NCBI GenBank assembly: GCA_029961745.1
Contig: CP124680.1
Span: forward strand, 3,224,001-3,288,000
Origin: Nocardioides sp. L-11A
GTDB taxonomy: Bacteria; Actinomycetota; Actinomycetes; Propionibacteriales; Nocardioidaceae
Direction: 5' to 3'
DNA: 64,000 bases
The position numbers and the translations under genes were made by a program. This document shows, one piece after another, positions 8,962-17,180 of this stretch. The notes under the pieces are model-generated. The model worked only from the letters and a program-made list of their open reading frames with translations. It did no database searches and had not been told where the DNA came from. Each line of letters starts with the position of its first letter. Positions within the stretch are counted from its first letter, which is position 1.

Positions 8962-11007
8962 ATGGCCTACTTCGTGACCGGCGCCACCGGGTTCATCGGG
9001 CGCCACCTCGTCGCCGAGCTCGTCGACCACCGGGAGGGTCCGGTCTTCGTTCTCGTGCGTGCGTCCTCGCTCCCGCGCATGGAGGCTCTGATCCGGCAGT
9101 GGGGCTCCGACCGGGTGCGACCCGTCGTCGGCGACCTCGCCCAGCCCTCGCTCGGGGTCGACCCCGGCTGGATCACCGAGCACGCGGGCGGGATCGAGCA
9201 CTTCTTCCACCTCGCCGCCATCTACGACATCACCGCCGACGACGCGACCAACGACGCGATGAACATCGACGGCACGCGCCACGCGCTCGCCCTGGCCGAG
9301 GAGCTGCGGGCCGGCTGCTTCCACCAGGTGTCGTCGGTCGCCGCCGCCGGCGACTACCACGGCCGGTTCGACGAGACGATGTTCGAGGAGGGCCAGCCGC
9401 TGCCCTCGCCGTACCACCGCACGAAGTACGAGTCGGAGAAGATCGTCCGCGACGAGGCCGCGATCCCGTGGCGGGTCTACCGTCCGGCGATCGTGGTCGG
9501 CCACTCCGAGACCGGCGCGATGGACAAGATCGACGGTCCCTACTACTTCTTCCCGGTGATCAAGCGGCTGCGCGACGCTCTCCCCGCGTGGCTGCCGCTG
9601 GTCGGGCTCGACCTCGGCGACACCAACCTGGTGCCGGTCGACTACGTCGCCAAGGCGATGGACCACCTCGGGCACCTGCCCGACCGTGACGGCGAGGCCT
9701 TCCACCTGGTCAACCCCGAGCCACAGCCGGTGATCGAGATGATCAACGCCTTCTGCTCGGCCGCCGGAGCCCCGCGGTTCGCGACCCCGGTCGACCGCGC
9801 GGTCACCACAGCCGGGCCGCTCGGGCTGATCCCCCGCGCCCTGCGCCCGATGAACCTGATGAACGCCGTGGTCCGCTCCGCTCCCGCGCAGCGGGTCCTG
9901 GACCAGACCGTCGGCCGGCTCGGCATTCCCGCCGAGGTCCTCGCGCACACGTCCTTCCCCTCGGTCTTCGACTCGCGGATCACCGAACGCGCGCTCGCCG
10001 GCTCGGGCATCGGCGTCCCGCCGCTGGAGACCTATGTCCGGGCGCTGTGGGGCTACTGGGAGGAGAACCTCGACGACGCCACCGGCCGCGATGCCAAGGC
10101 GGTGACCGCGCTCAAGGACAAGTACGTCGTGATCACCGGCGCCTCCTCCGGCATCGGCCAGGTCGTGGCGCTCAAGGTCGCCCAGGCGGGCGGCATCCCC
10201 GTCCTCGTCGCTCGCGGCAAGGAGAAGCTCGAGGCCACCAGGGCGACCATCGAGCTGCGCGGCGGCCGGGCCGAGGTCTTCCCCTGCGACCTCTCCGACC
10301 TCGAGGCGATCGACCGGCTCTGCGAGCAGCTGGCGGCCGACCTGCCGAGCGTCGACTACGTCATCAACAATGCCGGCCGCTCCATCCGGCGCTCACTCAA
10401 GCTGTCGCAGGACCGGTTCCACGACTTCGAGCGCACCATGCAACTCAACTACTTCGGGGCGATCCGGCTCGTGATGGGCCTGATGCCGCAGCTGCACAGC
10501 CAGCGCTCGGGCCACATCGTCAACATCTCCTCGATCGGCGTGCAGACCAACCCGCCGCGCTTCTCGGCGTACGTCGCCTCGAAGGCCGCGCTCGACGCGT
10601 GGAGCAATGTCGTCTCTTCCGAGGTGGTCGGCCACGGCATCACCTTCACCAACGTGCACATGCCGCTGGTGCGGACGCCGATGATCGCGCCGACGAAGAT
10701 CTACGACAAGTTCCCGACGATCTCCCCGGCCCAGGCGGCCGACGTGGTGATCAAGGCGATGGTCGACAAGCCCCACGAGATCAACACGGCGCTCGGCACC
10801 GCCGGCGAGCTGGCCCACACCATCGCGCCGCGCACTGCCTTCCGGGTCCTCAACCTGGCCTACCAGGTGTTCCCGGACTCGGCCGCCGCGAAGGGCCAGA
10901 AGCCGACCTCCCAGGCGGCCGCCGCGGCCGAGGAGGCGCCCGACAGCCACCACCGCGAGACCGAGCAGATCCTGATGGCCCAGCTGTTCCGGGGCGTGCA
11001 CTGGTAG
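8962..11007 (+). CDS. two-domain SDR protein, fatty acyl-CoA reductase-like
   Basis: A 681-residue fusion of two Rossmann reductases. Domain 1 (extended SDR/male-sterility type) has GATGFIG at 7-13 and a YHRTK catalytic pair (Tyr151/Lys155). Domain 2 (classical SDR) has GASSGIG at 393-399, NNAG, and YVASK (Tyr537). This order and length match fatty acyl-CoA reductases of the Marinobacter and mycobacterial AcrA1 type, which reduce acyl-CoA (or acyl-ACP) through aldehyde to fatty alcohol with NADPH. Substrate is inferred, not shown. TAGCGT at 8950-8955 lies six bases before the ATG (leaderless pattern). It converges on the sulfurtransferase, whose stop is two bases away. Confidence 0.88.
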   Translation: MAYFVTGATGFIGRHLVAELVDHREGPVFVLVRASSLPRMEALIRQWGSDRVRPVVGDLAQPSLGVDPGWITEHAGGIEHFFHLAAIYDITADDATNDAMNIDGTRHALALAEELRAGCFHQVSSVAAAGDYHGRFDETMFEEGQPLPSPYHRTKYESEKIVRDEAAIPWRVYRPAIVVGHSETGAMDKIDGPYYFFPVIKRLRDALPAWLPLVGLDLGDTNLVPVDYVAKAMDHLGHLPDRDGEAFHLVNPEPQPVIEMINAFCSAAGAPRFATPVDRAVTTAGPLGLIPRALRPMNLMNAVVRSAPAQRVLDQTVGRLGIPAEVLAHTSFPSVFDSRITERALAGSGIGVPPLETYVRALWGYWEENLDDATGRDAKAVTALKDKYVVITGASSGIGQVVALKVAQAGGIPVLVARGKEKLEATRATIELRGGRAEVFPCDLSDLEAIDRLCEQLAADLPSVDYVINNAGRSIRRSLKLSQDRFHDFERTMQLNYFGAIRLVMGLMPQLHSQRSGHIVNISSIGVQTNPPRFSAYVASKAALDAWSNVVSSEVVGHGITFTNVHMPLVRTPMIAPTKIYDKFPTISPAQAADVVIKAMVDKPHEINTALGTAGELAHTIAPRTAFRVLNLAYQVFPDSAAAKGQKPTSQAAAAAEEAPDSHHRETEQILMAQLFRGVHW

Positions 11008-11008
11008 G

Positions 11009-11821
11009 TCAGCCGGTGGCCACCGGACGCGACGGGTCGGCGACCCACTCGCTCCAACTGCCCGGGTAGAGCGCGGCCGTGACCCCGGCCAGCTCCAGTG
11101 CGAGCACGTCGTGGGCCGCGGTCACGCCGGATCCGCAGTAGACCGCGACGTCGGCGCCGGGCACGGCACCGACCTCGGCGTACGTCGCGGCGAGTGCGGC
11201 CGGATCGCGGAACCGCCCGCTCTCGTCGAGGTTGCTGGCGCTCGGCACGTTGACCGCGCCCGGCACGTGACCGGCGACCGGGTCGACCGGCTCCACCTCG
11301 CCGCGATAGCGCTCGGCGGCGCGCGCGTCCACCAGCACCTCCGCCGTGCGCACCGTGGTCGCGTCGACGGTCGGCAGGTGGCCCGGTGCGGCCGTGAAGT
11401 CACCCGGCCCGGTCGCCTCACCGGCGCCGGTCGCCACGTCGCCACCCGCCTCGCGCCATGCCGGCCACCCGCCGTCGAGGACGCGGACGTCGCGGTGTCC
11501 GTGGTGGCGCAGCAGCCACCAGCACCGCGCTGCCGCGTGCCCGGCCCAGTCGTCGTAGACCACGACCGGGCGTGCCGCGCTCACGCCCGCGCGGCGCATC
11601 GCCGCCTCGAACACCGCGAGATCGGGCAGCGGGTGCCGGCCGTGCTCGCCCGGCGCTGCGGCGAGATCGCGGTCGAGATCGACGTACGACGCCCTGGGGA
11701 TGTGACCCGCGGCGTACTCCCCGGGCCCGCCGGGGCCGCCCATCCGGTAGCGCACGTCCAGCAGGCTGACCTCACCGAGAGTGGTGCGGAGCTCGGCGAC
11801 GCGGATCAGCCCGGACCTCAT
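11009..11821 (-). CDS. sseA: sulfurtransferase (tandem rhodanese, SseA-like)
   Basis: A 270-residue protein with two rhodanese domains: an inactive N-terminal one (LLDVRYRMGG ... HIPRASYVDLDRDLA ... VVYDDWAG) and a catalytic C-terminal one with Cys229 in the loop CGSGVTA. The GSGVTA loop is typical of 3-mercaptopyruvate sulfurtransferases, whereas thiosulfate sulfurtransferases usually have CRKGVT, so mercaptopyruvate is the more likely donor. TAGGCT (11828-11833) lies exactly six bases before the ATG, suggesting a leaderless transcript. Confidence 0.92.
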   Translation of the reverse strand: MRSGLIRVAELRTTLGEVSLLDVRYRMGGPGGPGEYAAGHIPRASYVDLDRDLAAAPGEHGRHPLPDLAVFEAAMRRAGVSAARPVVVYDDWAGHAAARCWWLLRHHGHRDVRVLDGGWPAWREAGGDVATGAGEATGPGDFTAAPGHLPTVDATTVRTAEVLVDARAAERYRGEVEPVDPVAGHVPGAVNVPSASNLDESGRFRDPAALAATYAEVGAVPGADVAVYCGSGVTAAHDVLALELAGVTAALYPGSWSEWVADPSRPVATG

Positions 11822-11904
11822 GGAGCGAGCCTAGACGAGCGCGGCGCTCCGCGGCCTGTGGAGGACGCCCCCGCGGCCGCCGCGGATCGGGCAGGCTCCC
11901 GGCC

Positions 11905-12348
11905 ATGATCCAGGAGCCGGTGCCGACCCTGCTCGAACGGGTGCTGCGGCGCGCGGTCCGCGCGCAGGCGTCCGCCGAGGGGCGCTGTCAACGGCCGCCC
12001 GCCCTGCACGTCGGTATCCCCGGCGGGCGGGTGCGCTCCTTCGAGCTCCCCGACGACGGCCCGCTCGATCTCGCCCTGCGCGTCGAGGCATTGGAGGCGA
12101 TGTGCCGCGACCATCTCGCCGACGATGTCGTGCCGCTCGTCTGGCTGACCCGACCGCCCGATGGCCACGATGCCGAGGACCTCGCGTGGGCGGCCGCCGT
12201 CGGCTGCGCCGGCGCCGAGCTCGGGGTGCGGCTCGACCTGGTCGTCGTCACCCGCCGCTCGTGGCGCGACCCGCGCTCGGGCGTCGGCCGTCGGTGGACC
12301 CGCCTGCGGCGACCGGCAGGTCAGGCTGCGGGCAACTCGTCCGGGTAG
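11905..12348 (+). CDS. hypothetical protein
   Basis: A 147-residue protein I do not recognise. It begins MIQEPVPTLLERVLRRAVRAQ and has an alternating hydrophobic core (DDVVPLVWLTRPPDGHDAED ... GVRLDLVVVTRRSWRDP), suggesting a small globular cytosolic protein. It looks like members of an uncharacterised actinobacterial set often seen next to other single-copy genes. It is divergent from sseA (83 bases between starts), and its last 28 bases overlap the end of the PIN toxin gene on the other strand, which is unusual for two genuine genes and leaves some doubt about where it ends. Confidence 0.65.
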   Translation: MIQEPVPTLLERVLRRAVRAQASAEGRCQRPPALHVGIPGGRVRSFELPDDGPLDLALRVEALEAMCRDHLADDVVPLVWLTRPPDGHDAEDLAWAAAVGCAGAELGVRLDLVVVTRRSWRDPRSGVGRRWTRLRRPAGQAAGNSSG

Positions 12349-12734
12349 ACGATGTCGATCTCGACGATCGTCTGCGGGAAGTCCTTGCGGTTGTTGGTGA
12401 GGAACCGGTCGGCGCCCGCTGCCACCGCGGTCGCGAGGTGCGCCGCGTCGGCAACACGCAGGCCGTAGCGCACCGCCAGTGTCAACGCCAGCCGTCCGAC
12501 CGATTCGTCGACCGGCTGCAGCTCGAGCCGACCGAGCAGGCTGAGCAGCGTGGCCGTCCTCTCGTCCGCGGGATCCTGGCGCATCGGCTTTGCCAGCACC
12601 TCCGTCAGGAGGAGGATCGATCCGACTCCGACCACGTCGTTCGTGCCCGCGAACAACGCCGCGACCCGGCCGCCCAACGTGTGGTCCTCCTCGGCGGCGT
12701 AGATGAGCACGTCGGCGTCGAAGGCTGTCAGCAC
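12321..12734 (-). CDS. PIN domain toxin (VapC-like)
   Basis: A 137-residue PIN-domain protein, likely a ribonuclease toxin. Acidic metal-site residues are visible: Asp6 in AFDADVLIY, Glu45 in LLLTEVL, then an aspartate in VADAAHLATA and another in GADRFLTNN. It starts at a GTG only two bases after the antitoxin stop, so it is translated from the same mRNA. Relatives cleave tRNA or rRNA at specific sites; the target here is unknown. The pairing of a PIN toxin with a Phd/YefM-type antitoxin is common in Actinobacteria (vapBC-like arrangement with a swapped antitoxin family). Confidence 0.88.
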   Translation of the reverse strand: MLTAFDADVLIYAAEEDHTLGGRVAALFAGTNDVVGVGSILLLTEVLAKPMRQDPADERTATLLSLLGRLELQPVDESVGRLALTLAVRYGLRVADAAHLATAVAAGADRFLTNNRKDFPQTIVEIDIVYPDELPAA

Positions 12735-12736
12735 TG

Positions 12737-13024
12737 CTACCGAGCGTCCCGGTCCGCGCGGATCTCCGCGACCAGCTCGTCGGCCCACCCGGGCGGACCC
12801 GCCGCCCGCTTGAGCGGCTCATGGCGCGCCCTCTCGAGCAACTCGCCGATCCGGTCGGCTTCGACCCACGCCTCCCGCGCCCGACGGGTGCGGAGGACCT
12901 CGGGCCGCACGAGCACGGCGACCACCCGGCCGTGGCGGGTGATCTGGACCTCCTCGCCGGCCTCGACCCGGTCCAGCTGGGCCGGGAGGGTCTGGCGCGC
13001 CTCGCTCGCACTGATCACGGACAT
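12737..13024 (-). CDS. Phd/YefM-family antitoxin
   Basis: A 95-residue protein. The N-terminal half (MSVISASEARQTLPAQLDRVEAGEEVQITRHGRVVAVLV) is a typical Phd/YefM DNA-binding domain; the C-terminal half is charged and would wrap the toxin. It is the first gene of a two-gene toxin-antitoxin operon with the PIN toxin. The ATG at 13024 follows a TACGAT -10 hexamer by exactly six bases, so the message is probably leaderless. A double palindrome upstream (see the operator entry) is the expected site of autorepression by the antitoxin or the complex. Confidence 0.9.
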   Translation of the reverse strand: MSVISASEARQTLPAQLDRVEAGEEVQITRHGRVVAVLVRPEVLRTRRAREAWVEADRIGELLERARHEPLKRAAGPPGWADELVAEIRADRDAR

Positions 13025-13030
13025 GCTCCG

Positions 13031-13059
13031 ATCGTACGTTAATGTACAAGGTTGTACAA
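13031..13059 (-). promoter_or_regulatory. toxin-antitoxin promoter with overlapping double-TGTACA operator
   Basis: Reading leftward, TTGTAC (13054-13059) and TACGAT (13031-13036) are spaced by exactly 17 bases, a good -35/-10 pair. Between and over them lie two TGTACA palindromes (13043-13048 and 13053-13058) whose centres are 10 bases apart; together they form a perfect inverted repeat TGTACAA-GG-TTGTACA at 13043-13058. E. coli YefM is known to bind sites with TGTACA cores, so this is very likely the autoregulatory operator. Nothing else of this kind occurs nearby. Confidence 0.8.
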
Positions 13060-13087
13060 CGACGCCGTGGTCATGGACGGCACGGTC

Positions 13088-14551
13088 TCAGTCCCAGGTG
13101 TGCACCGGCTGGTTGTCGTGCATGCGCTGCCGATAGTCGGCCAGCACCGCCCGCAGGGCGTCGTACCTGTCGGCGTCATCGTGCTCCTGCACCCGCCCGG
13201 CGAACCAGTCGGCGGCGTTGGTGCCGCCGAGGCAGCGCTGCTCGATGATGTCGAGGTACCGGTGCGCCTCGGCCGGGTCCACGCCCCAGGCCGCCAGCCC
13301 CTCGTGGGCGAGGGGCAGCAGTCGGCGCACGACCAGCTCGGTCGCGCGCACCTTGCCCAGCTGGGGCCAGTAGACATCGGCGTCGATGCCGAACCGAGCG
13401 GCGCTGTGGAAGTTCTCCTCGGCGGCACTGAAGGACATCTGGGACCACAGCGGACGGTCGTTCTCGGCGAGGGCCCGGACCAGGCCGAAGTAGAACGCAG
13501 CGTTGGCGACCGTGTCGACGACCGTCGGCCCCGCGGCCAGGATCCGGTTCTCCACGCGCAGGTGCGGCAGGCCGCCGGTGATGTCGTAGACCGGGCGGTT
13601 CCAGCGGTAGATCGTGCCGTTGTGGAGCCGCAGCTCGGAGAGATTCGGCGTGCCGCCGGCCTCCAGGACGGTGAGCGGGTCCTCCTCGTCGAGCACCGGG
13701 AGCAGTGGCGGGAAGTAGCGGACGTTCTCCTCGAACAGGTCGAACACCGAGGTGATCCACCGCTCCCCGAACCACACCCGCGGCCGCACTCCCTGGGCCT
13801 TGAGCTCCTCGCCACGCGTGTCGGTGGCCTGCTCGAACAGCGGGATCCGGGTCTCGGACCACAACTGCTTGCCGAGCAGGTAGGGCGAGTTGGCCGCGAC
13901 GGCGAGCTGGATGCCGGCGATGGCCTGCGACGCGTTCCAGTACGCCGCGAACTGGTCGGGGCTCACCTGCACATGGAACTGGGTGCTGGTGCAGGCCGCC
14001 TCCGGCATGATCGTGTCGACGGTCGCGTTCAGCCGCTCGACGCCGCGGATGTCGATGAAGATGTCCTCGCCGCGGGCGCGCAGGATCTGCTCGCTGAGCA
14101 GGCGGTAGCGCGGGTTGGCGCTGATCACCTCGGCCCGCAGGTGCTCCGGCGCGAGGGTGGGCAGGATGCCGATCATGACCAGGTGGGCCCCGAGCGCCGC
14201 CGCCCGCTGCTCGGCGTGGTTGAGGCTGTCGCGCAGCTGGATCTCGTAGCCCTCCAGACCACCGGAGCGCAACGGTCCCGGCGGCAGGTTGAGCTCGATG
14301 TTGAACTGGCCGAGCTCGGTCTGGAAGTCGGGATCCTCGATCGCTTCGAGCACCTCGGCGTTGCGCAGTGCCGGGTCGCCCGCGCCGTCGACCAGGTTGA
14401 GCTCCACCTCCACCCCGGTCCACGGGTCGTCGGTGTCGAAGGCCGACTCCCGCAGCATCCGCTCGAACACGTCGAGACAGCGACGGACCTTCTCCCGGTA
14501 GCGGGTCCGGTCGGCGGGCGTGAACTCCTGGGCCGCGACGTCGTCTCCCAT
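13088..14551 (-). CDS. glutamate-cysteine ligase (GCS2) family protein
   Basis: A 487-residue protein of the GCS2 family of carboxylate-amine ligases. Conserved pieces include TGVEVELNLVD (substrate/metal glutamates), GQFNIELNLPP, ACTSTQFHVQV, WFGERWITSVFDLFEEN and GTIYRWNRPVYDI. GCS2 enzymes join glutamate to an amine such as cysteine using ATP, but actinobacterial members are diverse and this one is longer than mycothiol or ergothioneine pathway homologues, so the product is uncertain. TAAGGT (14558-14563) sits six bases before the ATG, suggesting a leaderless message. No pathway partners lie next to it. Confidence 0.85.
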   Translation of the reverse strand: MGDDVAAQEFTPADRTRYREKVRRCLDVFERMLRESAFDTDDPWTGVEVELNLVDGAGDPALRNAEVLEAIEDPDFQTELGQFNIELNLPPGPLRSGGLEGYEIQLRDSLNHAEQRAAALGAHLVMIGILPTLAPEHLRAEVISANPRYRLLSEQILRARGEDIFIDIRGVERLNATVDTIMPEAACTSTQFHVQVSPDQFAAYWNASQAIAGIQLAVAANSPYLLGKQLWSETRIPLFEQATDTRGEELKAQGVRPRVWFGERWITSVFDLFEENVRYFPPLLPVLDEEDPLTVLEAGGTPNLSELRLHNGTIYRWNRPVYDITGGLPHLRVENRILAAGPTVVDTVANAAFYFGLVRALAENDRPLWSQMSFSAAEENFHSAARFGIDADVYWPQLGKVRATELVVRRLLPLAHEGLAAWGVDPAEAHRYLDIIEQRCLGGTNAADWFAGRVQEHDDADRYDALRAVLADYRQRMHDNQPVHTWD

Positions 14552-14593
14552 GCACCGACCTTAGACCCAGGCTGAGAGGAGTCGGCCGCGCTA

Positions 14594-15625
14594 TCAATGG
14601 TGCGTCGTCGCCGGCGGGAGCCCGCTGTCCCACGCGAACCCTCCCCTCCACGTGCTCGGCGGCACCGCTTCCCGGAGCAGCGAGGCCAGGTGCTCAGCCA
14701 CCCGGTGGCCCGGGCAGGCGCCCAGGCAGCGGTCGACGGCGGTCCAGGCGAGCGCGCCGTCGCCGGCCTGCCAGGCGGACCATCCCAGGAGGAGGGCCGG
14801 CGCGGCCACGAGGGCATCGGGCGCGCGGCGCACTGCGTCGGACCAGAGCCGGAGGTGCGCCTGCGCGTTGTGGCTCTCGAGATCGGACCAGGCCGCGTCG
14901 CGGACCCGGGCGGCCTGCATCGCCCACAGCAGCCGGGCCAGGACGGCGTCGTCAGGCAGGGCCTCGGCGGCGAGCAGCGCGCGCACGGTGCGCAGCACCC
15001 AGTCACCGGCGTCGCGGAGCGCCCGACCGCCGGCCGGCACCCCGCCGTCGGCCAGCCGGCCGGCGACCAGGGCGGTGCTGACCGCCGCCGCGGCGACGGG
15101 GTCCTGCGCGAGCGAGGCGACCAGCTCGGCGCGGGAGCCGTGCAGCCGACGGCCCGCGAGCGCCGCGGCCAGCACGAAAGGATGGGCACCGACGTCGTAG
15201 GGGTGGCGCCGGCGCCGGACGGCGGGGTCGGGATGCCCGAGATCGCGGTAGTGCGTGCCGTCGGCGAGGAGGGCGGTCAGCAGCACCAGCCCGCTGCGCC
15301 GACAGGCGCGCCGCAGGGCGCGATGCACCGCCTCCGCCGCGGGTGGGTCGTCGGTGTAGTAGAGCAGGACGGCATGGGTGGCACCGTGTCGGAGGGCCGG
15401 GCCGAGGAGCTCGGCGACGACCAGCCGGCGCACGTCGCGGGACCGCACGGCCGTCGGTGGCAGGTCGGTGCGAGCGTGGAAGGGGTGACGGGCGCCGAAG
15501 GTCATCAGGACGACGGACTGCTCGGGCCAGAACCCGATCAGGACCGGGGCCGCGGCGAGCAGGTCCTCGGGGCCGTGAACGGTCAGCGAGGTGCGTGGGC
15601 GGGGCGTCTCGGAGGTCGTGGTCAT
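14594..15625 (-). CDS. DUF4192 family protein
   Basis: A 343-residue protein beginning MTTTSETPRPRTSLTVHGPEDLLAAAPVLIGFWPEQSVVLM, the unmistakable start of DUF4192, an actinobacterial family of unknown function. It continues with VAELLGPALRHGATHAVLLYYTDDPPAAE and a helical C-terminal region (LLWAMQAARVRDAAWSDLESHNAQAHLRLWSDAVRRAP) resembling repeats. I chose the ATG at 15625 because the conserved SLTVHGPEDLLA motif follows directly; longer starts add unconserved sequence. It stands alone, divergent from dinB. Confidence 0.9.
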   Translation of the reverse strand: MTTTSETPRPRTSLTVHGPEDLLAAAPVLIGFWPEQSVVLMTFGARHPFHARTDLPPTAVRSRDVRRLVVAELLGPALRHGATHAVLLYYTDDPPAAEAVHRALRRACRRSGLVLLTALLADGTHYRDLGHPDPAVRRRRHPYDVGAHPFVLAAALAGRRLHGSRAELVASLAQDPVAAAAVSTALVAGRLADGGVPAGGRALRDAGDWVLRTVRALLAAEALPDDAVLARLLWAMQAARVRDAAWSDLESHNAQAHLRLWSDAVRRAPDALVAAPALLLGWSAWQAGDGALAWTAVDRCLGACPGHRVAEHLASLLREAVPPSTWRGGFAWDSGLPPATTHH

Positions 15626-15758
15626 GACGAGCACGGTGGCCCGAACGGTCGACAGGCGGGCGGATCGCGGCGGGCCCCTGGGGAGGACGCGGACCGGAGG
15701 ACGCCCTGGGGACGGTCGAGGGCGTCGAGTGTCACTGGTGAGCACTAACGTGACGGTC

Positions 15759-15818
15759 GTGATCCGTCCCGGGCGTTCGCCGCGTCACCCCGACCGCTCC
15801 CCCGGGGTCGATCACTGA
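15759..15818 (+). CDS. possible 19-codon leaderless upstream ORF of dinB
   Basis: GTG at 15759 opens a short frame (VIRPGRSPRHPDRSPGVDH) whose TGA stop overlaps the ATG of dinB (TGATG). TAACGT at 15746-15751 lies seven bases before this GTG, a plausible -10 for a leaderless transcript. If real, its translation would carry ribosomes to the dinB start, which lacks a good Shine-Dalgarno sequence. The peptide itself is Arg/Pro-rich and not recognisable, so any role would be in cis. This is an inference from position only. Confidence 0.35.
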   Translation: MIRPGRSPRHPDRSPGVDH

Positions 15819-17170
15819 TGCGCGCCCATGCCTCGATCCTGCACCTCGACCTCGATGCGTTCTTCGCCGCGGTGGAGCAGCGCGACAAGCCCTCGCTGCG
15901 GGGCAAGCCGGTCATCGTCGGCGGCACCGGCGGTCGCGGCGTGGTGTCGACCGCGTCCTACGAGGCCCGGGTGTTCGGCGTCCGCTCGGCCATGTCGACC
16001 CGGGAGGCGCGCGCCCGGTGCCCGCACGCGGCGTACCTCTCCGGTCGCTTCGATGCCTACCGCTCGGCCAGCGCCGCGGTGATGGCGGTGCTGCGCGCCT
16101 GCTCGCCGCTGGTCGAGCCGCTGTCGCTGGACGAGGCCTTCGTCGACCTCGCCCGAGCCGACCTCCCGGACCTGGAGGTCGCCACGGTGACCGGCCTCGC
16201 CGAGGAGCTGCGCGCCCGGGTCCGCGAGGTCACCGGCGGGCTGACGGCGTCGGTCGGGATCGCCTCGTCGAAGTTCCTCGCCAAGATCGCCAGCGACCTG
16301 CGCAAGCCCGACGGACTGGTCGTCATCGAGCCCGGGACCGAGCTCGCCCTGCTCCGCCCGCTGCACGTGTCGGTGATCCCGGGCGTGGGTCCGGCGACCG
16401 TCGAGCGACTGCGCCGGGCCGGCGTCCACACGGTCGAGGAGCTGGAGCGGGTCAGCCAGGAGGAGCTGGTCCGACTGGTCGGCAAGGCCCAGGGGCTCGC
16501 CCTCTTCCACCTCGCCCGCGCCGAGGACGACCGGCCGGTCGTCGCCGACCGCGAGACCAAGTCGGTCAGCGTGGAGGGCACCTACGAGCACGACCTGACC
16601 GACCGGACCCAGATGGCCGCGATCGTCACCCGCCAGGCGGGCGAGGTCGCCAAGCGCCTGCGGGCCGGCGGCCTGTCCGGCCGCACGGTCACGATCAAGG
16701 TCCGCCTCTACGACTTCACCACCCTCAGCCGCTCCTCGACCCTGCCCGCGCCCACCGACGACCCCGCGACCATCGCCCGGCTGGCCCGGACCCTGTTGGA
16801 GGACCTCGACACCTCCGGCGGCGTACGCCTGCTCGGTGTCGGCGTCTCCGGGCTGGCCGACTGGATCCAGGAGGACCTCTTCGCCGGGGCGGCCGAGGAG
16901 CCGGAGGCCGACGAGGGCACCGTGGTGGAGGCGGCGGAGGAGCCTGAACAGGCGGGCGCCCGCTGGCGCAGCGCCACCTGGGCGCCCGGCATGGACGTCG
17001 TCCACGCCGAGCACGGCCGCGGCTGGGTGTGGGGCTCGGGCCGCGGCGTCGTGACCGTGCGCTTCGAGACGGCCGAGACTCCCCCCGGGCCGGTGCGCTC
17101 CTTCGCCACCGACGACCCGGACCTGGAGCGCTGGCGCCCGCCCGCGCAGGAGCAACCGGCGGAGCAGTAG
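15818..17170 (+). CDS. dinB: DNA polymerase IV (Y family)
   Basis: A 450-residue translesion polymerase. The catalytic palm has LHLDLDAFFAAVEQ (Asp11) and LSLDEAFVD (Asp105/Glu106); SVGIASSKFLAKIASDLRKPDG and the helix-hairpin-helix VIPGVGPATVERLRRAGVHTVEEL follow, then the little-finger domain. After about residue 350 there is an extra C-terminal tail: an acidic linker and a conserved module (WAPGMDVVHAEHGRGWVWGSGRGVVTVRFE), known in actinobacterial DinB proteins. No canonical beta-clamp motif is obvious to me at the end. I found no clear LexA box upstream. The ATG overlaps the stop of a tiny upstream frame. Confidence 0.95.
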   Translation: MRAHASILHLDLDAFFAAVEQRDKPSLRGKPVIVGGTGGRGVVSTASYEARVFGVRSAMSTREARARCPHAAYLSGRFDAYRSASAAVMAVLRACSPLVEPLSLDEAFVDLARADLPDLEVATVTGLAEELRARVREVTGGLTASVGIASSKFLAKIASDLRKPDGLVVIEPGTELALLRPLHVSVIPGVGPATVERLRRAGVHTVEELERVSQEELVRLVGKAQGLALFHLARAEDDRPVVADRETKSVSVEGTYEHDLTDRTQMAAIVTRQAGEVAKRLRAGGLSGRTVTIKVRLYDFTTLSRSSTLPAPTDDPATIARLARTLLEDLDTSGGVRLLGVGVSGLADWIQEDLFAGAAEEPEADEGTVVEAAEEPEQAGARWRSATWAPGMDVVHAEHGRGWVWGSGRGVVTVRFETAETPPGPVRSFATDDPDLERWRPPAQEQPAEQ

Positions 17171-17180
17171 CGTTCCGGGC

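Noticed and set aside
11013..11026. Perfect palindrome CCGGTGGCCACCGG at the convergent ends of the SDR fusion and sseA
   Set aside because: It lies in sseA codons and is made of common GC-rich words; without a loop or tail it is weak evidence for a terminator.
15626..15817. Search for a LexA/SOS box upstream of dinB
   Set aside because: GAACGGTCGAC near 15636 is only loosely similar to the actinobacterial SOS box and lacks the second half, so I do not call one.
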